DNA of 15,995 bases from Acidobacteriota bacterium (GTDB lineage Bacteria; Acidobacteriota; Blastocatellia; Pyrinomonadales; Pyrinomonadaceae): positions 1 to 15,995 of the forward strand of contig QHXE01000059.1 of NCBI GenBank assembly GCA_003222835.1, in the 5' to 3' direction. The translations under genes were made by a program, and so were the position numbers. Below the pieces are notes generated by a model, which saw only the letters and a program-made list of their open reading frames with translations, was not told where the DNA came from and searched no databases. Positions 7,704 through 15,236 of this stretch are shown one piece after another (position 1 is the stretch's first letter; each line of letters begins with the position of its first letter).

Positions 7704-7760
7704 CGTGGGATTTTTCGATGCCTCCTGCGACCTGATGCTCGCTACCTCTTTCGAGAGGAA
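7704..7760 (+). repeat. Degenerate intergenic repeat, copy C, with TTCG hairpin (downstream of the multicopper oxidase)
   Basis: The copy begins CGTGGGATTTTTCGATGCC and ends in the perfect hairpin CCTCT-TTCG-AGAGG at 7745-7758, just after the multicopper oxidase stop. Without gaps it aligns to copy D (9355-9411), about 39 of 55 positions identical. Its first 21 bases match the inverted copy B (14971-14991) at 19 of 21. It also occupies the likely promoter region of the sigma factor gene. Confidence 0.6.
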
Positions 7761-7761
7761 C

Positions 7762-9270
7762 TTATCGGAACAGAATCTTTGCCATCATCCCCTTGTCTTC
7801 GTGTTTAAGGAGATGGCAATGGAAGAGCGACATGCCGCGAATGATTGGATCAGTAAAATCCATGACAAGATCGACAGTGCCGCCGTAGGGGATATTCACG
7901 GTATCGACCCACGCCGGATTTTTCACTGGCGTCCCGTCAGCGGCATACGCGAGGAAGTGAACTTGATGGATGTGAAACGGATGAACTTCTTTGGTTGAAT
8001 TCACAACGCGCCAATGTTGCAGCGAACCGACATCGACTGTCAGCATCGGGCCGGAATTCATTTCGAATTTCTGACCATTTATATAGAAGCCCTGTTTATC
8101 TTCAGTAAAGGTGACAACGAATTGAGGTTCGCTCGTCTCGACGCGGCTGAGCACGGTTGGCGGAAACGTCGCATAAACCGGAGCTTCTCCATTTGGAGGA
8201 CGAGCTTGCGATTTTGACGGCTGCGCCGAGACGATATCAGCCAAGATCATCGCCGGATTTGAATCGCCATCCGGACCGGTATCAAAGCAACGCGAATGCA
8301 GCGCAGGATGCGAATCCGCCGGTGGCCCGGTAACGATTGCTTCCACTCTGCCGGCCGGCGGCAACAACATATGCTTCATCGATCGCGTATGGATCGATGG
8401 GTCGTGGTAGCCTAACGGCATTCCATCAAGAGCGACGACCTCGAATGATCCCGAATCCAATTCCAAATCTGCGTAGAGATCTGGACTCGCATTCACGATC
8501 CGCCAGAACTGACGCTCGCCAGGTGCGATGTCGATCTTAGGACGAAGCGTTCCGTTCACGGTGAATGCGCGCTCTGGCTTTTCTGTCGCCGAGCCGCATT
8601 GCGTGGTCTGCATCGCGACCAACTCCATTAGCGTTTTTCGCTTAGCAGTGTCGTTAGGCAGAACGAGATCGCGCAGCACCAAAATCCGCTCGCGAATGTT
8701 TCGTACTTCGGGGACATAGCGTTCGATTCCTTCGACAACGATCGCTCCTGACATTCCATCAAGGTCCTGCATGTAACTCTCGCCGTGCGAGTGTGTGTGA
8801 TACCAATAGAGTCCTGGAGGTTGCTGCGGTGGAACCTGCACCGAGTAATGCAATGTCTCTCCCGGTGAGGCCATCATGTCGAGGACATCGTCCTGCGGCG
8901 CGTTTGGCGAGACGTGTAGACCGTGGAAGTGAAGATTCGTCATCTGCATGCACGGATGTCCGAAACAATCTTCTTTCGATTGAGCGGCGAGCTCGTTCTT
9001 ATATTCCACATTCAGAATGCTTCCCGGTTGCACACGAATCACCGGCGGCGTGTTGTTGCCTTGGTAGCGAAATTCGGATTTACCCGTGGCTGGATCCGAC
9101 GCGGCCACCAGCGTGACCGGCGTGCTTGCTTGTGGCAGTTCCGGAAGTATTCGGTCCTGCCCACTTGCTGCGGCGACAAGCAATCCAATGCATGCTACCC
9201 AGTCGAAGGCGGCTACCGCGAGCTTTGGCAAAGTTTGCACAGGACTTTTTCTTCTATGGTTCTGTTTCAT
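7762..9270 (-). CDS. Exported multicopper oxidase
   Basis: A 502-residue, three-cupredoxin-type multicopper oxidase that couples oxidation of a substrate (metal ion, phenol or other) to reduction of O2 to water. From the ATG at 9270, a basic stretch (KQNHRRK) and a hydrophobic segment (~16-36) form a signal peptide ending near AAASGQ. All copper ligands are visible: HFHG (H114, H116), WYHTHSHG (H158, H160), HPFHIHQ (H430, H433, H435), and HCHLLKHEDKGM (H484, C485, H486, H490, axial M495). An in-frame GTG at 9378 would add 36 non-signal-like residues, so the ATG is preferred. There is no Met-rich insert like those of CueO/CopA, so a copper-resistance role is not specifically indicated. The gene stands alone between two related direct repeats. 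The substrate is unknown. Confidence 0.93.
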   Translation of the reverse strand: MKQNHRRKSPVQTLPKLAVAAFDWVACIGLLVAAASGQDRILPELPQASTPVTLVAASDPATGKSEFRYQGNNTPPVIRVQPGSILNVEYKNELAAQSKEDCFGHPCMQMTNLHFHGLHVSPNAPQDDVLDMMASPGETLHYSVQVPPQQPPGLYWYHTHSHGESYMQDLDGMSGAIVVEGIERYVPEVRNIRERILVLRDLVLPNDTAKRKTLMELVAMQTTQCGSATEKPERAFTVNGTLRPKIDIAPGERQFWRIVNASPDLYADLELDSGSFEVVALDGMPLGYHDPSIHTRSMKHMLLPPAGRVEAIVTGPPADSHPALHSRCFDTGPDGDSNPAMILADIVSAQPSKSQARPPNGEAPVYATFPPTVLSRVETSEPQFVVTFTEDKQGFYINGQKFEMNSGPMLTVDVGSLQHWRVVNSTKEVHPFHIHQVHFLAYAADGTPVKNPAWVDTVNIPYGGTVDLVMDFTDPIIRGMSLFHCHLLKHEDKGMMAKILFR

Positions 9271-9354
9271 TGACGTTGACCGCCCGACTTCATGGTTAGA
9301 GGTCTTGTTCTCGGGAAACTTACTCGTCGGTAAGTGCTGTCGCGATAGCGCGAG

Positions 9355-9411
9355 TGTGGGATTTTGCGGTGCCACCACCGAAGTGATTGGCGCTGACCCT
9401 TTCGAGGTGTT
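9355..9411 (+). repeat. Degenerate intergenic repeat, copy D (upstream of the multicopper oxidase)
   Basis: The copy begins TGTGGGATTTTGCGGTGCC, the same orientation as copy C and 1651 bases away. It ends in a shorter hairpin core CCT-TTCG-AGG (9398-9407). About 39 of 55 positions match copy C without gaps. It lies in the 179-base gap between the regulator stop and the multicopper oxidase start, where nothing else is seen. Confidence 0.5.
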
Positions 9412-9449
9412 GTCGCCGCCGCCGCGTCGAATTAACGACGACGATTTGC

Positions 9450-10166
9450 TTAAAGCTGAATCAAGCCGCGACGTGTTGCGTTGGCCACCGCTTCGGTCCG
9501 GCTGATAACATTCATCTTGGCGAAGATGCCTTTCACATGCGACTTCACTGTGCCTTCACTAATAAAGAGGGCTGACCCGATTTCTTTATTGCTTTTGCCT
9601 TGCGCCATCAGCTTGAGCACATCGATCTCGCGTTCGCTCAACGTTTCGCTGCTGACGCGTTGCGCGAGTTTGGCCGCGAGATGCACAGGGACGCAGGTTT
9701 CGCCGGCGTGCACTCGCCGAATACAATCCATCAATGCTTCGCGCGGCGCGTCTTTGAGCAGATAGCCCTTCGCACCGGCTTGAATGGCGCGGTAAATATC
9801 TTCATCGCCGTCGAACGTTGTTAGCACAATGATTCGCGCTTTCTCATTGCCGGAACGAATTTCTTTGATCGCGCCGACGCCATCGAGCTCGGGCATGCGC
9901 AGATCGAGCAGGGTCACATTAGGTCGATGCTGCTTCCAAAGATCGACCGCTTCGCGCCCATTGGCGGCTTCCCCGATAACGGCCATGTCTGCTTTCCGAC
10001 TAATGAGCGAAACCAAACCTTCGCGGACAACGCTGTGATCATCAGCGATGAGTACCGTGATACGAGGTTTTTTTGCGGCTCTAACTTTCGGCGTTTTCTT
10101 CGCAGCAGAGTTTTGTTTCTTTGCACGCTTGCCAGACTTCGCCGCTGCTTTCTTTTTGGATCTCAT
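9450..10166 (-). CDS. NarL/FixJ-type response regulator with lysine-rich N-terminal tail
   Basis: A 238-residue DNA-binding regulator. Residues 1-35 are an Ala/Lys/Arg tail (KKKAAAK, AAKKTPK, AAKKP). A receiver domain follows (~36-155) with acidic D42/D43, phosphoacceptor D88, switch T116 and K138. The C-terminal LuxR-type helix-turn-helix (~173-235) contains LSEREIDVLKLMAQG and SEGTVKSHV. The start overlaps the kinase stop as TAATG, so kinase and regulator are a coupled pair. The tail is not part of the family and resembles histone H1-like sequences; it may add non-specific DNA binding, or the true start may be the region just before KKPRITVL, although no internal ATG exists there. The targets are unknown. 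The multicopper oxidase downstream is the nearest candidate. Confidence 0.93.
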   Translation of the reverse strand: MRSKKKAAAKSGKRAKKQNSAAKKTPKVRAAKKPRITVLIADDHSVVREGLVSLISRKADMAVIGEAANGREAVDLWKQHRPNVTLLDLRMPELDGVGAIKEIRSGNEKARIIVLTTFDGDEDIYRAIQAGAKGYLLKDAPREALMDCIRRVHAGETCVPVHLAAKLAQRVSSETLSEREIDVLKLMAQGKSNKEIGSALFISEGTVKSHVKGIFAKMNVISRTEAVANATRRGLIQL

Positions 10167-13100
10167 TACATCGATTCTCCGTTGCCAGGCAATACCACAG
10201 TGATCTTCGTGCCCTTACCACGTGAGCTGGTGATTTCCAATTCGCCGCCCATTTGTTCGACCCGCTCGCGCATTCCACGGAGGCCTACCCCGTCATGTCG
10301 ATCTTTAGCTTTGAATCCCTGGCCGTCATCACGAAGTTCCAAGCGAAGTTCTTTCGCCTTGTAGCTCAATCGCGTTTCAAAGTTGCGCGCGTGGGCGTAC
10401 TTGAGCGTATTGGTCAACGCTTCCTGCCCGATGTGGAGAAGATTTTCCTGCCAGGGCTGGGGAAGCTCCGGCAGTTTTCCTTGCGCTTGAAACTTTGTGT
10501 GAAGCGCCGTCCCGGCGGTCGTGTTCTTAATAATACCTTTGAGCGCCTCCCAAAAATTGTGTTCTTGCAATGCTTGCGGACGCAACGCGTGCACTGACCG
10601 TCGCGCTTCGCTCAAACTCCGCCGAGCTAATTCGCCGGCGCGGTGCAAATGAGCATCCGCTTCCTTGCGGGAGCCGCACGAGATTGCATCCTCGGCTGCT
10701 TCTAGCTGCACAATCACGCCGGTGAAACCTTGCGCGAGCGTATCGTGAATGTCCCGGGCCATTCGATTTCGCTCTTCGAAGACCGCAGCTCGCTGACCCT
10801 GCTCGGCAAACTCATTGAGTTGAAGGGCAAGCATGACTTGATGGGCAAGGGCCTGGGTTAATTCAATTTCCTCCGGCCGATACGACGCACGATCGACATG
10901 GCGAATACCAACAAAGCCTCTGACTTGTCCACCGACCAAAAGCGGCACAGCGAGAAATCTCTTTGTCCCGTTTCGTTTTAAATGCTCGCCCCAATCGCCG
11001 CTAACGCGCGGATCACTCTCGACGTCATCGCAAACGACCGGACCCGCCGTAAAAAGCAGTTCTTGAACTACTGCGTTCTCTTTACAGAACAAGGGGTTCT
11101 TAATGAATGGATGCTCCGGATCCGGCGCGACCAATTTTCCGCTGGCCGACGTAGAGGATCGTAAAAGCAGGGAGTCGGTCGATTCGTCGAACAACCACAA
11201 GCTGACGCTTTGCGCGTTCAAGAGGCGTCCGATGGTACTGAGCATCTGGCCAATAAATTTTTCCGGTTCCGGCGCGGTCGCCAGGACATCCAAACTCTGC
11301 GCCAGCGCTTCCACTTGTCCGCGCGCCACTTGTTCGGAAGCGCGCAATGCCTCTTCGGCGCGTTTGCTTTCCGTAATATCGATAACCGTGCCCACGAACT
11401 CGATAAAATGACCGGCCTCATCGCTAACCGGATGTCCCACCGCGTGGATGTCCTTGACCTCGCCGTTCGGGTGAACAATTCGATAGTCTGTTTCGAAGTC
11501 CGCTTTCTGGGCAATCGCTTTTCCGAACAGTTCTCTGACTCTGTCCTGGTCCTCAGGGCGAAGGCGCCCAAAGAATTTTTCGAATCGCGGTGGCCCGGCG
11601 TCCGGATCGAAACCAAGCACACGATAAGTTTCCTCGCTTTCGCGCCGGGCCGCTTCCGCCAGCTTACGTTGAATAGCGATTCCGGCGAGGTGGGTGATGT
11701 GTTTGATCATGTCCTGCTCTCGCGCGCTGGGGCTCCGCGGCTCGCGATAGTACATCGCGAATGTCCCGATCACTTTTCCTTCGGCGGAAAAGATCGGAGT
11801 GGACCAACAAGCGCGCAGCGAATGCGCCAGGGCCAGGTCACGGAAATCGGCCCACAACGGATCGGTCGCAATGTCGGAGACAATTACCTGTTCGGCGCGG
11901 TAAGCGGCCGTTCCACACGAGCCGACAGAACGCCCGATGAAAGCTCCGTCAATCGCTTCCGTATAAGTTTTCGGAAGGTTGGGCGCTCCGCCGTGTCGCA
12001 ACTGCTTGCCGTTTGCATCCATTAATAAGACGGAGGCCAGGACCCCGGTGGATTGCTCTTCCATCATCAGACATAAGTTATCGAGGATGTCGGCAAGCGA
12101 ATCGCTTTTGGCCACCATCTCGAGAACTCGGTTCTCCCCGGCCAGGAGCGCCTCGCGCCGCTTACGCTGGCTAATGTCTCTAATGATCGCCTGGTAATAT
12201 CGACCGCGCAGTGCTGATAAGGAAACCTCCACCGGAATCACCTCACCGTTTTCCCGCAGGAATTTTCGCTCGAACCGGAACGATCCTTCCGCTTTCAGTT
12301 TCTCGAGCCGGTTCACCAATAAGTAGCGCTCTTCCGGCAGGTAGGTGTCTGCAATTGAATTGCCAATCAGTTCGTTTTCGGAACGTCCCGCCAGCTTCAC
12401 TCCGGCTGGATTCACCAACACACATTTGGCATCGGCATCGATGACGCAGATTGCGTCTGGCGAAGCGTTGATAAGATCCCGATACTTTTCCTCGCTTGTC
12501 CGCACCGCCGCCTCAGCGCGATCGCGCTCAATTGCTACTCGTGCAAGATGCGTCGCCTTTTCCATGACTCCGAGGTCATGCGCGCTCGGACTTCGCGTTT
12601 CACGACTGTAAATACAGAAGGTTCCCAACACTTTTCCTTCCGATGAGAGGATTGGATTCGACCAGGAGGCCCGCAGCCCGTGCTTTAATGCGGCCGTACG
12701 ATGCTCCGGCACTTCCCAAAGCGGATCGGTCGCAATATCGGAAACGATGACCGGTGATCCGCGATACGCCGCCGTCCCGCAAGAGCCGGCACACGGGCCA
12801 ATTGGCAGCTTCTCCATCTCCTGCCTCCATCCTTTGGGAAGACTCGGCCCCGCTACCGAATCCAAATGAATCCCATCCGGGCGAAGCAACAAAACAGAAG
12901 CCAGCGTGCCGCTGCGGTACTCTTCGATAATCACGCACAGACGATTCAGGATCTCATCGAGTACAACGCCGGTGGCGATCATTTCCAGGAGGCGCTTTTC
13001 TCCGACGAATAACGCCTGTCCTTGCTTGCGCTCGCTGATGTCCACGGTCGTACCGGTATAACGATCGACTTTGCCAGATGCACCACGGTCGGGCCGGCCC

Positions 13101-13930
13101 ACTCCGTGGACATGCTTAATAGATCCGTCCGCCAGCGCGATTCGAAATTCCAGATCAAACCCGCTTCTCTCGTGAACGGCTTCAGTGAGACTTCGCTCAA
13201 TGAATGAGCGATCCTCCGGATGAACCGCTCCCAAAAATAACTCGAGAGATGGCTTGGTCTTCTCAGGGTCGACGCCAAAGATGCGGAAATGCTCCGCTGA
13301 CCAGGCCACCCTTCCGGTGGAAACATTCCAGCTCCAGCTTCCGGTGTGGCTGATTCGCTGGCCCTCAGTTAAAAACGCTTCGCTGTGCCGGAGTTTCTCT
13401 TCCGCGCTTTTGCGATCAATAATCTCAGCCTGTAATTCCTCGTTCGTGCGCGACAGCTTGGCAGTTCGTTCTTCGACTTTAGCTTCGAGCTCACTCCGCG
13501 CTTGGATGAGCAATCGCTCGGTCCGCCGCCGCGACGCGCAGATCCACGCGATCAAAAACACCGCCACCGTATGATTGACTATAAAAGTCGGGGAGGAACT
13601 TCCAAACGGCGCAAATACAAAATACCCAAGCACCGCGGAGGAAAGGGCGGCCGCAAAAAAACCCGCCCGTGCACCCGCGTACCAAACAGTGATCGCAACC
13701 GCAAACATCGAACACGTCGTGTATGGAAATGGCGCGCGGAAAAGTTGAAACGCGAGCTTTAGTCCAAGCGCGATCGCGACTGTTAGAAAAGCTAACCCGT
13801 AACGCAGCACCGCAGATTTAGCGGAACGACTGAACAATGGGGACCGGGCGGAACGCGATCTCGACGACCGGGCATAAATTGTTTCGGGCACATTTGCACT
13901 CGTATCAAACGCTTTCGAGGCGGATTTCAT
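10166..13930 (-). CDS. Membrane multi-PAS/GAF sensor histidine kinase (HisKA_3 type)
   Basis: A 1254-residue sensor that phosphorylates the regulator encoded next to it. Order: three or four transmembrane helices (~45-130, DUF4118-like), coiled coil (~140-185), PAS (~186-300), GAF (~306-470), PAS (~475-590), GAF (~594-757), a shortened PAS (~762-857), GAF (~874-1038), then the dimerisation/phosphoacceptor domain with RDIHDTLAQG (H1062). The ATPase domain follows, with N1174, DDGQGF (D1201-F1206) and GVGLRGMRERV (1215-1225). The HisKA_3 plus LuxR-regulator pairing is standard for the NarL class. The first two GAF domains are clear duplicates (both have SCGTAAYR and VIVSDIATDPLW). The third PAS lacks about 25 N-terminal residues. 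The ligand or signal is not evident. The ATG at 13930 has only a weak ribosome site. Confidence 0.94.
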   Translation of the reverse strand: MKSASKAFDTSANVPETIYARSSRSRSARSPLFSRSAKSAVLRYGLAFLTVAIALGLKLAFQLFRAPFPYTTCSMFAVAITVWYAGARAGFFAAALSSAVLGYFVFAPFGSSSPTFIVNHTVAVFLIAWICASRRRTERLLIQARSELEAKVEERTAKLSRTNEELQAEIIDRKSAEEKLRHSEAFLTEGQRISHTGSWSWNVSTGRVAWSAEHFRIFGVDPEKTKPSLELFLGAVHPEDRSFIERSLTEAVHERSGFDLEFRIALADGSIKHVHGVGRPDRGASGKVDRYTGTTVDISERKQGQALFVGEKRLLEMIATGVVLDEILNRLCVIIEEYRSGTLASVLLLRPDGIHLDSVAGPSLPKGWRQEMEKLPIGPCAGSCGTAAYRGSPVIVSDIATDPLWEVPEHRTAALKHGLRASWSNPILSSEGKVLGTFCIYSRETRSPSAHDLGVMEKATHLARVAIERDRAEAAVRTSEEKYRDLINASPDAICVIDADAKCVLVNPAGVKLAGRSENELIGNSIADTYLPEERYLLVNRLEKLKAEGSFRFERKFLRENGEVIPVEVSLSALRGRYYQAIIRDISQRKRREALLAGENRVLEMVAKSDSLADILDNLCLMMEEQSTGVLASVLLMDANGKQLRHGGAPNLPKTYTEAIDGAFIGRSVGSCGTAAYRAEQVIVSDIATDPLWADFRDLALAHSLRACWSTPIFSAEGKVIGTFAMYYREPRSPSAREQDMIKHITHLAGIAIQRKLAEAARRESEETYRVLGFDPDAGPPRFEKFFGRLRPEDQDRVRELFGKAIAQKADFETDYRIVHPNGEVKDIHAVGHPVSDEAGHFIEFVGTVIDITESKRAEEALRASEQVARGQVEALAQSLDVLATAPEPEKFIGQMLSTIGRLLNAQSVSLWLFDESTDSLLLRSSTSASGKLVAPDPEHPFIKNPLFCKENAVVQELLFTAGPVVCDDVESDPRVSGDWGEHLKRNGTKRFLAVPLLVGGQVRGFVGIRHVDRASYRPEEIELTQALAHQVMLALQLNEFAEQGQRAAVFEERNRMARDIHDTLAQGFTGVIVQLEAAEDAISCGSRKEADAHLHRAGELARRSLSEARRSVHALRPQALQEHNFWEALKGIIKNTTAGTALHTKFQAQGKLPELPQPWQENLLHIGQEALTNTLKYAHARNFETRLSYKAKELRLELRDDGQGFKAKDRHDGVGLRGMRERVEQMGGELEITSSRGKGTKITVVLPGNGESM

Positions 13931-13978
13931 AACAGGCTATCGTTGTTCGGCCGCGTCACAGTTAACCCAACTAAAAGT

Positions 13979-14173
13979 CTAACAGGCGGCCGCGCACTCC
14001 GCGAGCGCTACGTCCTCCCTCGTCTGCGGCAGCATGTCGAGCAAAGCACCGACAATTTGGGGCGGCTGCCCGCCACTCCAAATGGCGGGAAGCGCCGGAA
14101 CGCTGATCAGATTGTTGATAAAGGCTTTGAGGCGCTTAATCTCATTGGCCGCGTGTTCCACCTTCGCTTTCAT
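13979..14173 (-). pseudogene. Probable N-terminal remnant of a GAF-domain sensor kinase, truncated at a repeat
   Basis: A 64-codon frame starts 12 bases after the MEDS gene stop. Its first ~48 residues (a charged helix, then LISVPALPAIWSGG and IVGALLDML) resemble, from memory, the start of GAF-domain sensor kinases that often follow a MEDS gene. The last ~15 residues (TREDVALAECAAAC) are encoded by the degenerate repeat at 13981-14022, and the frame ends there. No further kinase sequence follows before the next gene at 13930. It is read as a truncated gene. It could instead be a genuine small protein. Confidence 0.5.
13981..14022 (-). repeat. Degenerate repeat, copy A (inside the end of the truncated kinase frame)
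   Basis: This 42-base stretch matches 14926-14967 at about 35 of 42 positions without gaps, in the same orientation. Shared blocks are AACAG, CCGCGC, CTCCGC and TACGTCCTCCCTCG on the plus strand. Both copies, read on the minus strand in the same phase, encode REDV..AE.A..C followed by a stop. It contains a near-palindrome, GCGCACTC with GAGCGC. Confidence 0.6.
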
Positions 14174-14185
14174 CGTTAGGTAACT

Positions 14186-14863
14186 TCAGGCCGTTACTTT
14201 AGTCAGGGGCGAGCGGCGTTCGCGCAATTCCCGCAAAAACTCATCCGGCGGTACAAAGAACGGATTCTCCTGGACGATGCCGCCGATGAGAATCATTGGG
14301 TGAGTTCGCATGACGTCGATGATAAGGTTGCCGCCACACTTCGTCAGATCATAAAGACAGATTACGGCATCCTTATATTGCGGTATGATGTCGTTCAGCC
14401 GGCACTCGTATTCGAGGAAATCGTCTACCCCCGGCCAGTCGCCTGAAGCCCATTCGGCGTGGCCCATGACGCGGGCGAGGGGGAACCCGTCGCGCTGGCT
14501 CTGCTCCAATACGTCCTGCATGCAGGCAAGCATTCGGTCCCTGTCGAAATGACCGTCGCGCAAATAAACTTCGTGCCAATGGTGCAGCTCGAATTGTCCA
14601 TTCTTCTCGACCGAAGGGACGTCGACACCGGCTGAGGAAAGTCGCTGTAAGTGCTCGTCGCGCAGTTTTGGATCGACAATGTGAAACGCCTTCTCGCCGC
14701 GCGCGAGCCCTTCCTTAACGAACGGAAGTAGCAAACGATACTCCTCCTCCGCGTCGTGAAAAAACGCGCAGACATGGCGATGTTTGCCGAGCGTCGCATT
14801 GGCAAACCGCATCGATTGGTTGTCCTCTCCGGGAGATTTAGTTTCGTTTTTGGTCACATTCAT
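14186..14863 (-). CDS. MEDS-domain (DcmR-like sensory) protein
   Basis: A 225-residue soluble protein matching the MEDS family (sensory domain of DcmR-type proteins in methanogens and methylotrophs). Family-like segments are HVCAFFHDAEEEYRLLLPF (with H30 and C32), the EKAFHIVDP motif, and ICLYDLTK with THPMILIGG towards the C-terminus. No DNA-binding or kinase domain is attached. MEDS proteins commonly sit next to, or are fused to, GAF/PAS histidine kinases and are thought to sense small molecules. Here the partner downstream appears broken, while a complete kinase lies 256 bases away. The ATG at 14863 has an AAAGGA site about nine bases upstream. The ligand is unknown. Confidence 0.85.
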   Translation of the reverse strand: MNVTKNETKSPGEDNQSMRFANATLGKHRHVCAFFHDAEEEYRLLLPFVKEGLARGEKAFHIVDPKLRDEHLQRLSSAGVDVPSVEKNGQFELHHWHEVYLRDGHFDRDRMLACMQDVLEQSQRDGFPLARVMGHAEWASGDWPGVDDFLEYECRLNDIIPQYKDAVICLYDLTKCGGNLIIDVMRTHPMILIGGIVQENPFFVPPDEFLRELRERRSPLTKVTA

Positions 14864-15236
14864 GGGGGGTTTTCCTTTCTTGGTTAGAACCGCGTCTGAC
14901 TTCGTTCAGCGCTGACCCACAATTTAACAGCCGTCCGCGCTCTCCGCTACTCTTACGTCCTCCCTCGAAAGAGGCACCGATAAATCCCACGACTGCTTGG
15001 TGGTGACAGGCCGGGGACCCGATAGCGTTGGAGAGATACAAAATTACAATGAAAGCTAAACCACGTGAAAACAATTTCTGGAGCAGGCTGCGCAAGCTCT
15101 TTCGACCATGCGCAACCCGGCACGATGCCATGCTCGTATTTAACATTTCGACCTTTAATTTCACCGACGGTTGGAGCCGCACGTTTTCAAAATATGAATA
15201 CGCGCGGTCTAACGCCTAACAAACCGATGCCAAAGA
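14864..15236. other. Intergenic region between the divergent MEDS and SRPBCC genes
   Basis: These 373 bases hold repeat copy B and a perfect palindrome TCAGCGCTGA at 14906-14915, 43 bases before the MEDS start. Promoters for both divergent genes should be here, but none is convincing. A 56-codon plus frame from the ATG at 15049 (MKAKPRENNFW...) has a GGAGAG 13 bases upstream, too far to be a good site, and no recognisable family; it is left uncalled. Confidence 0.4.
14926..14991 (-). repeat. Degenerate repeat, copy B (upstream of the MEDS gene; links both repeat parts)
   Basis: This 66-base copy contains both halves seen separately elsewhere. 14926-14967 matches copy A. 14971-14991 matches copies C and D on the opposite strand (GTGGGATTTATCGGTGCC read on minus). 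The hinge is a hairpin CCTC-GAAA-GAGG at 14963-14974. It is the only copy in the window that joins the two, so it probably reflects the full element. Confidence 0.6.

Noticed and set aside
7745..7758. TTCG-loop hairpin as an intrinsic terminator of the multicopper oxidase gene
   Set aside because: There is no T-run on either side in the direction of transcription; it is better described as part of the dispersed repeat.
9271..9378. Longer multicopper oxidase start at a GTG
   Set aside because: It adds 36 polar residues before a good signal peptide and would cover repeat copy D; the ATG at 9270 gives a normal exported protein.
7704..9411. Integron-type gene cassette with attC sites
   Set aside because: No GTTRRRY core sites or integrase gene are visible; the repeats do not have the attC layout.
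11210..12025. A 271-codon plus-strand frame opposite the sensor kinase
   Set aside because: Antisense shadow of the PAS/GAF region, with no motif or ribosome site of its own.
15049..15219. A 56-codon plus-strand ORF (MKAKPRENNFW...)
   Set aside because: The ribosome site is too far away, there is no family resemblance, and it lies in a repeat-bearing intergenic region. It could be revisited if conserved.
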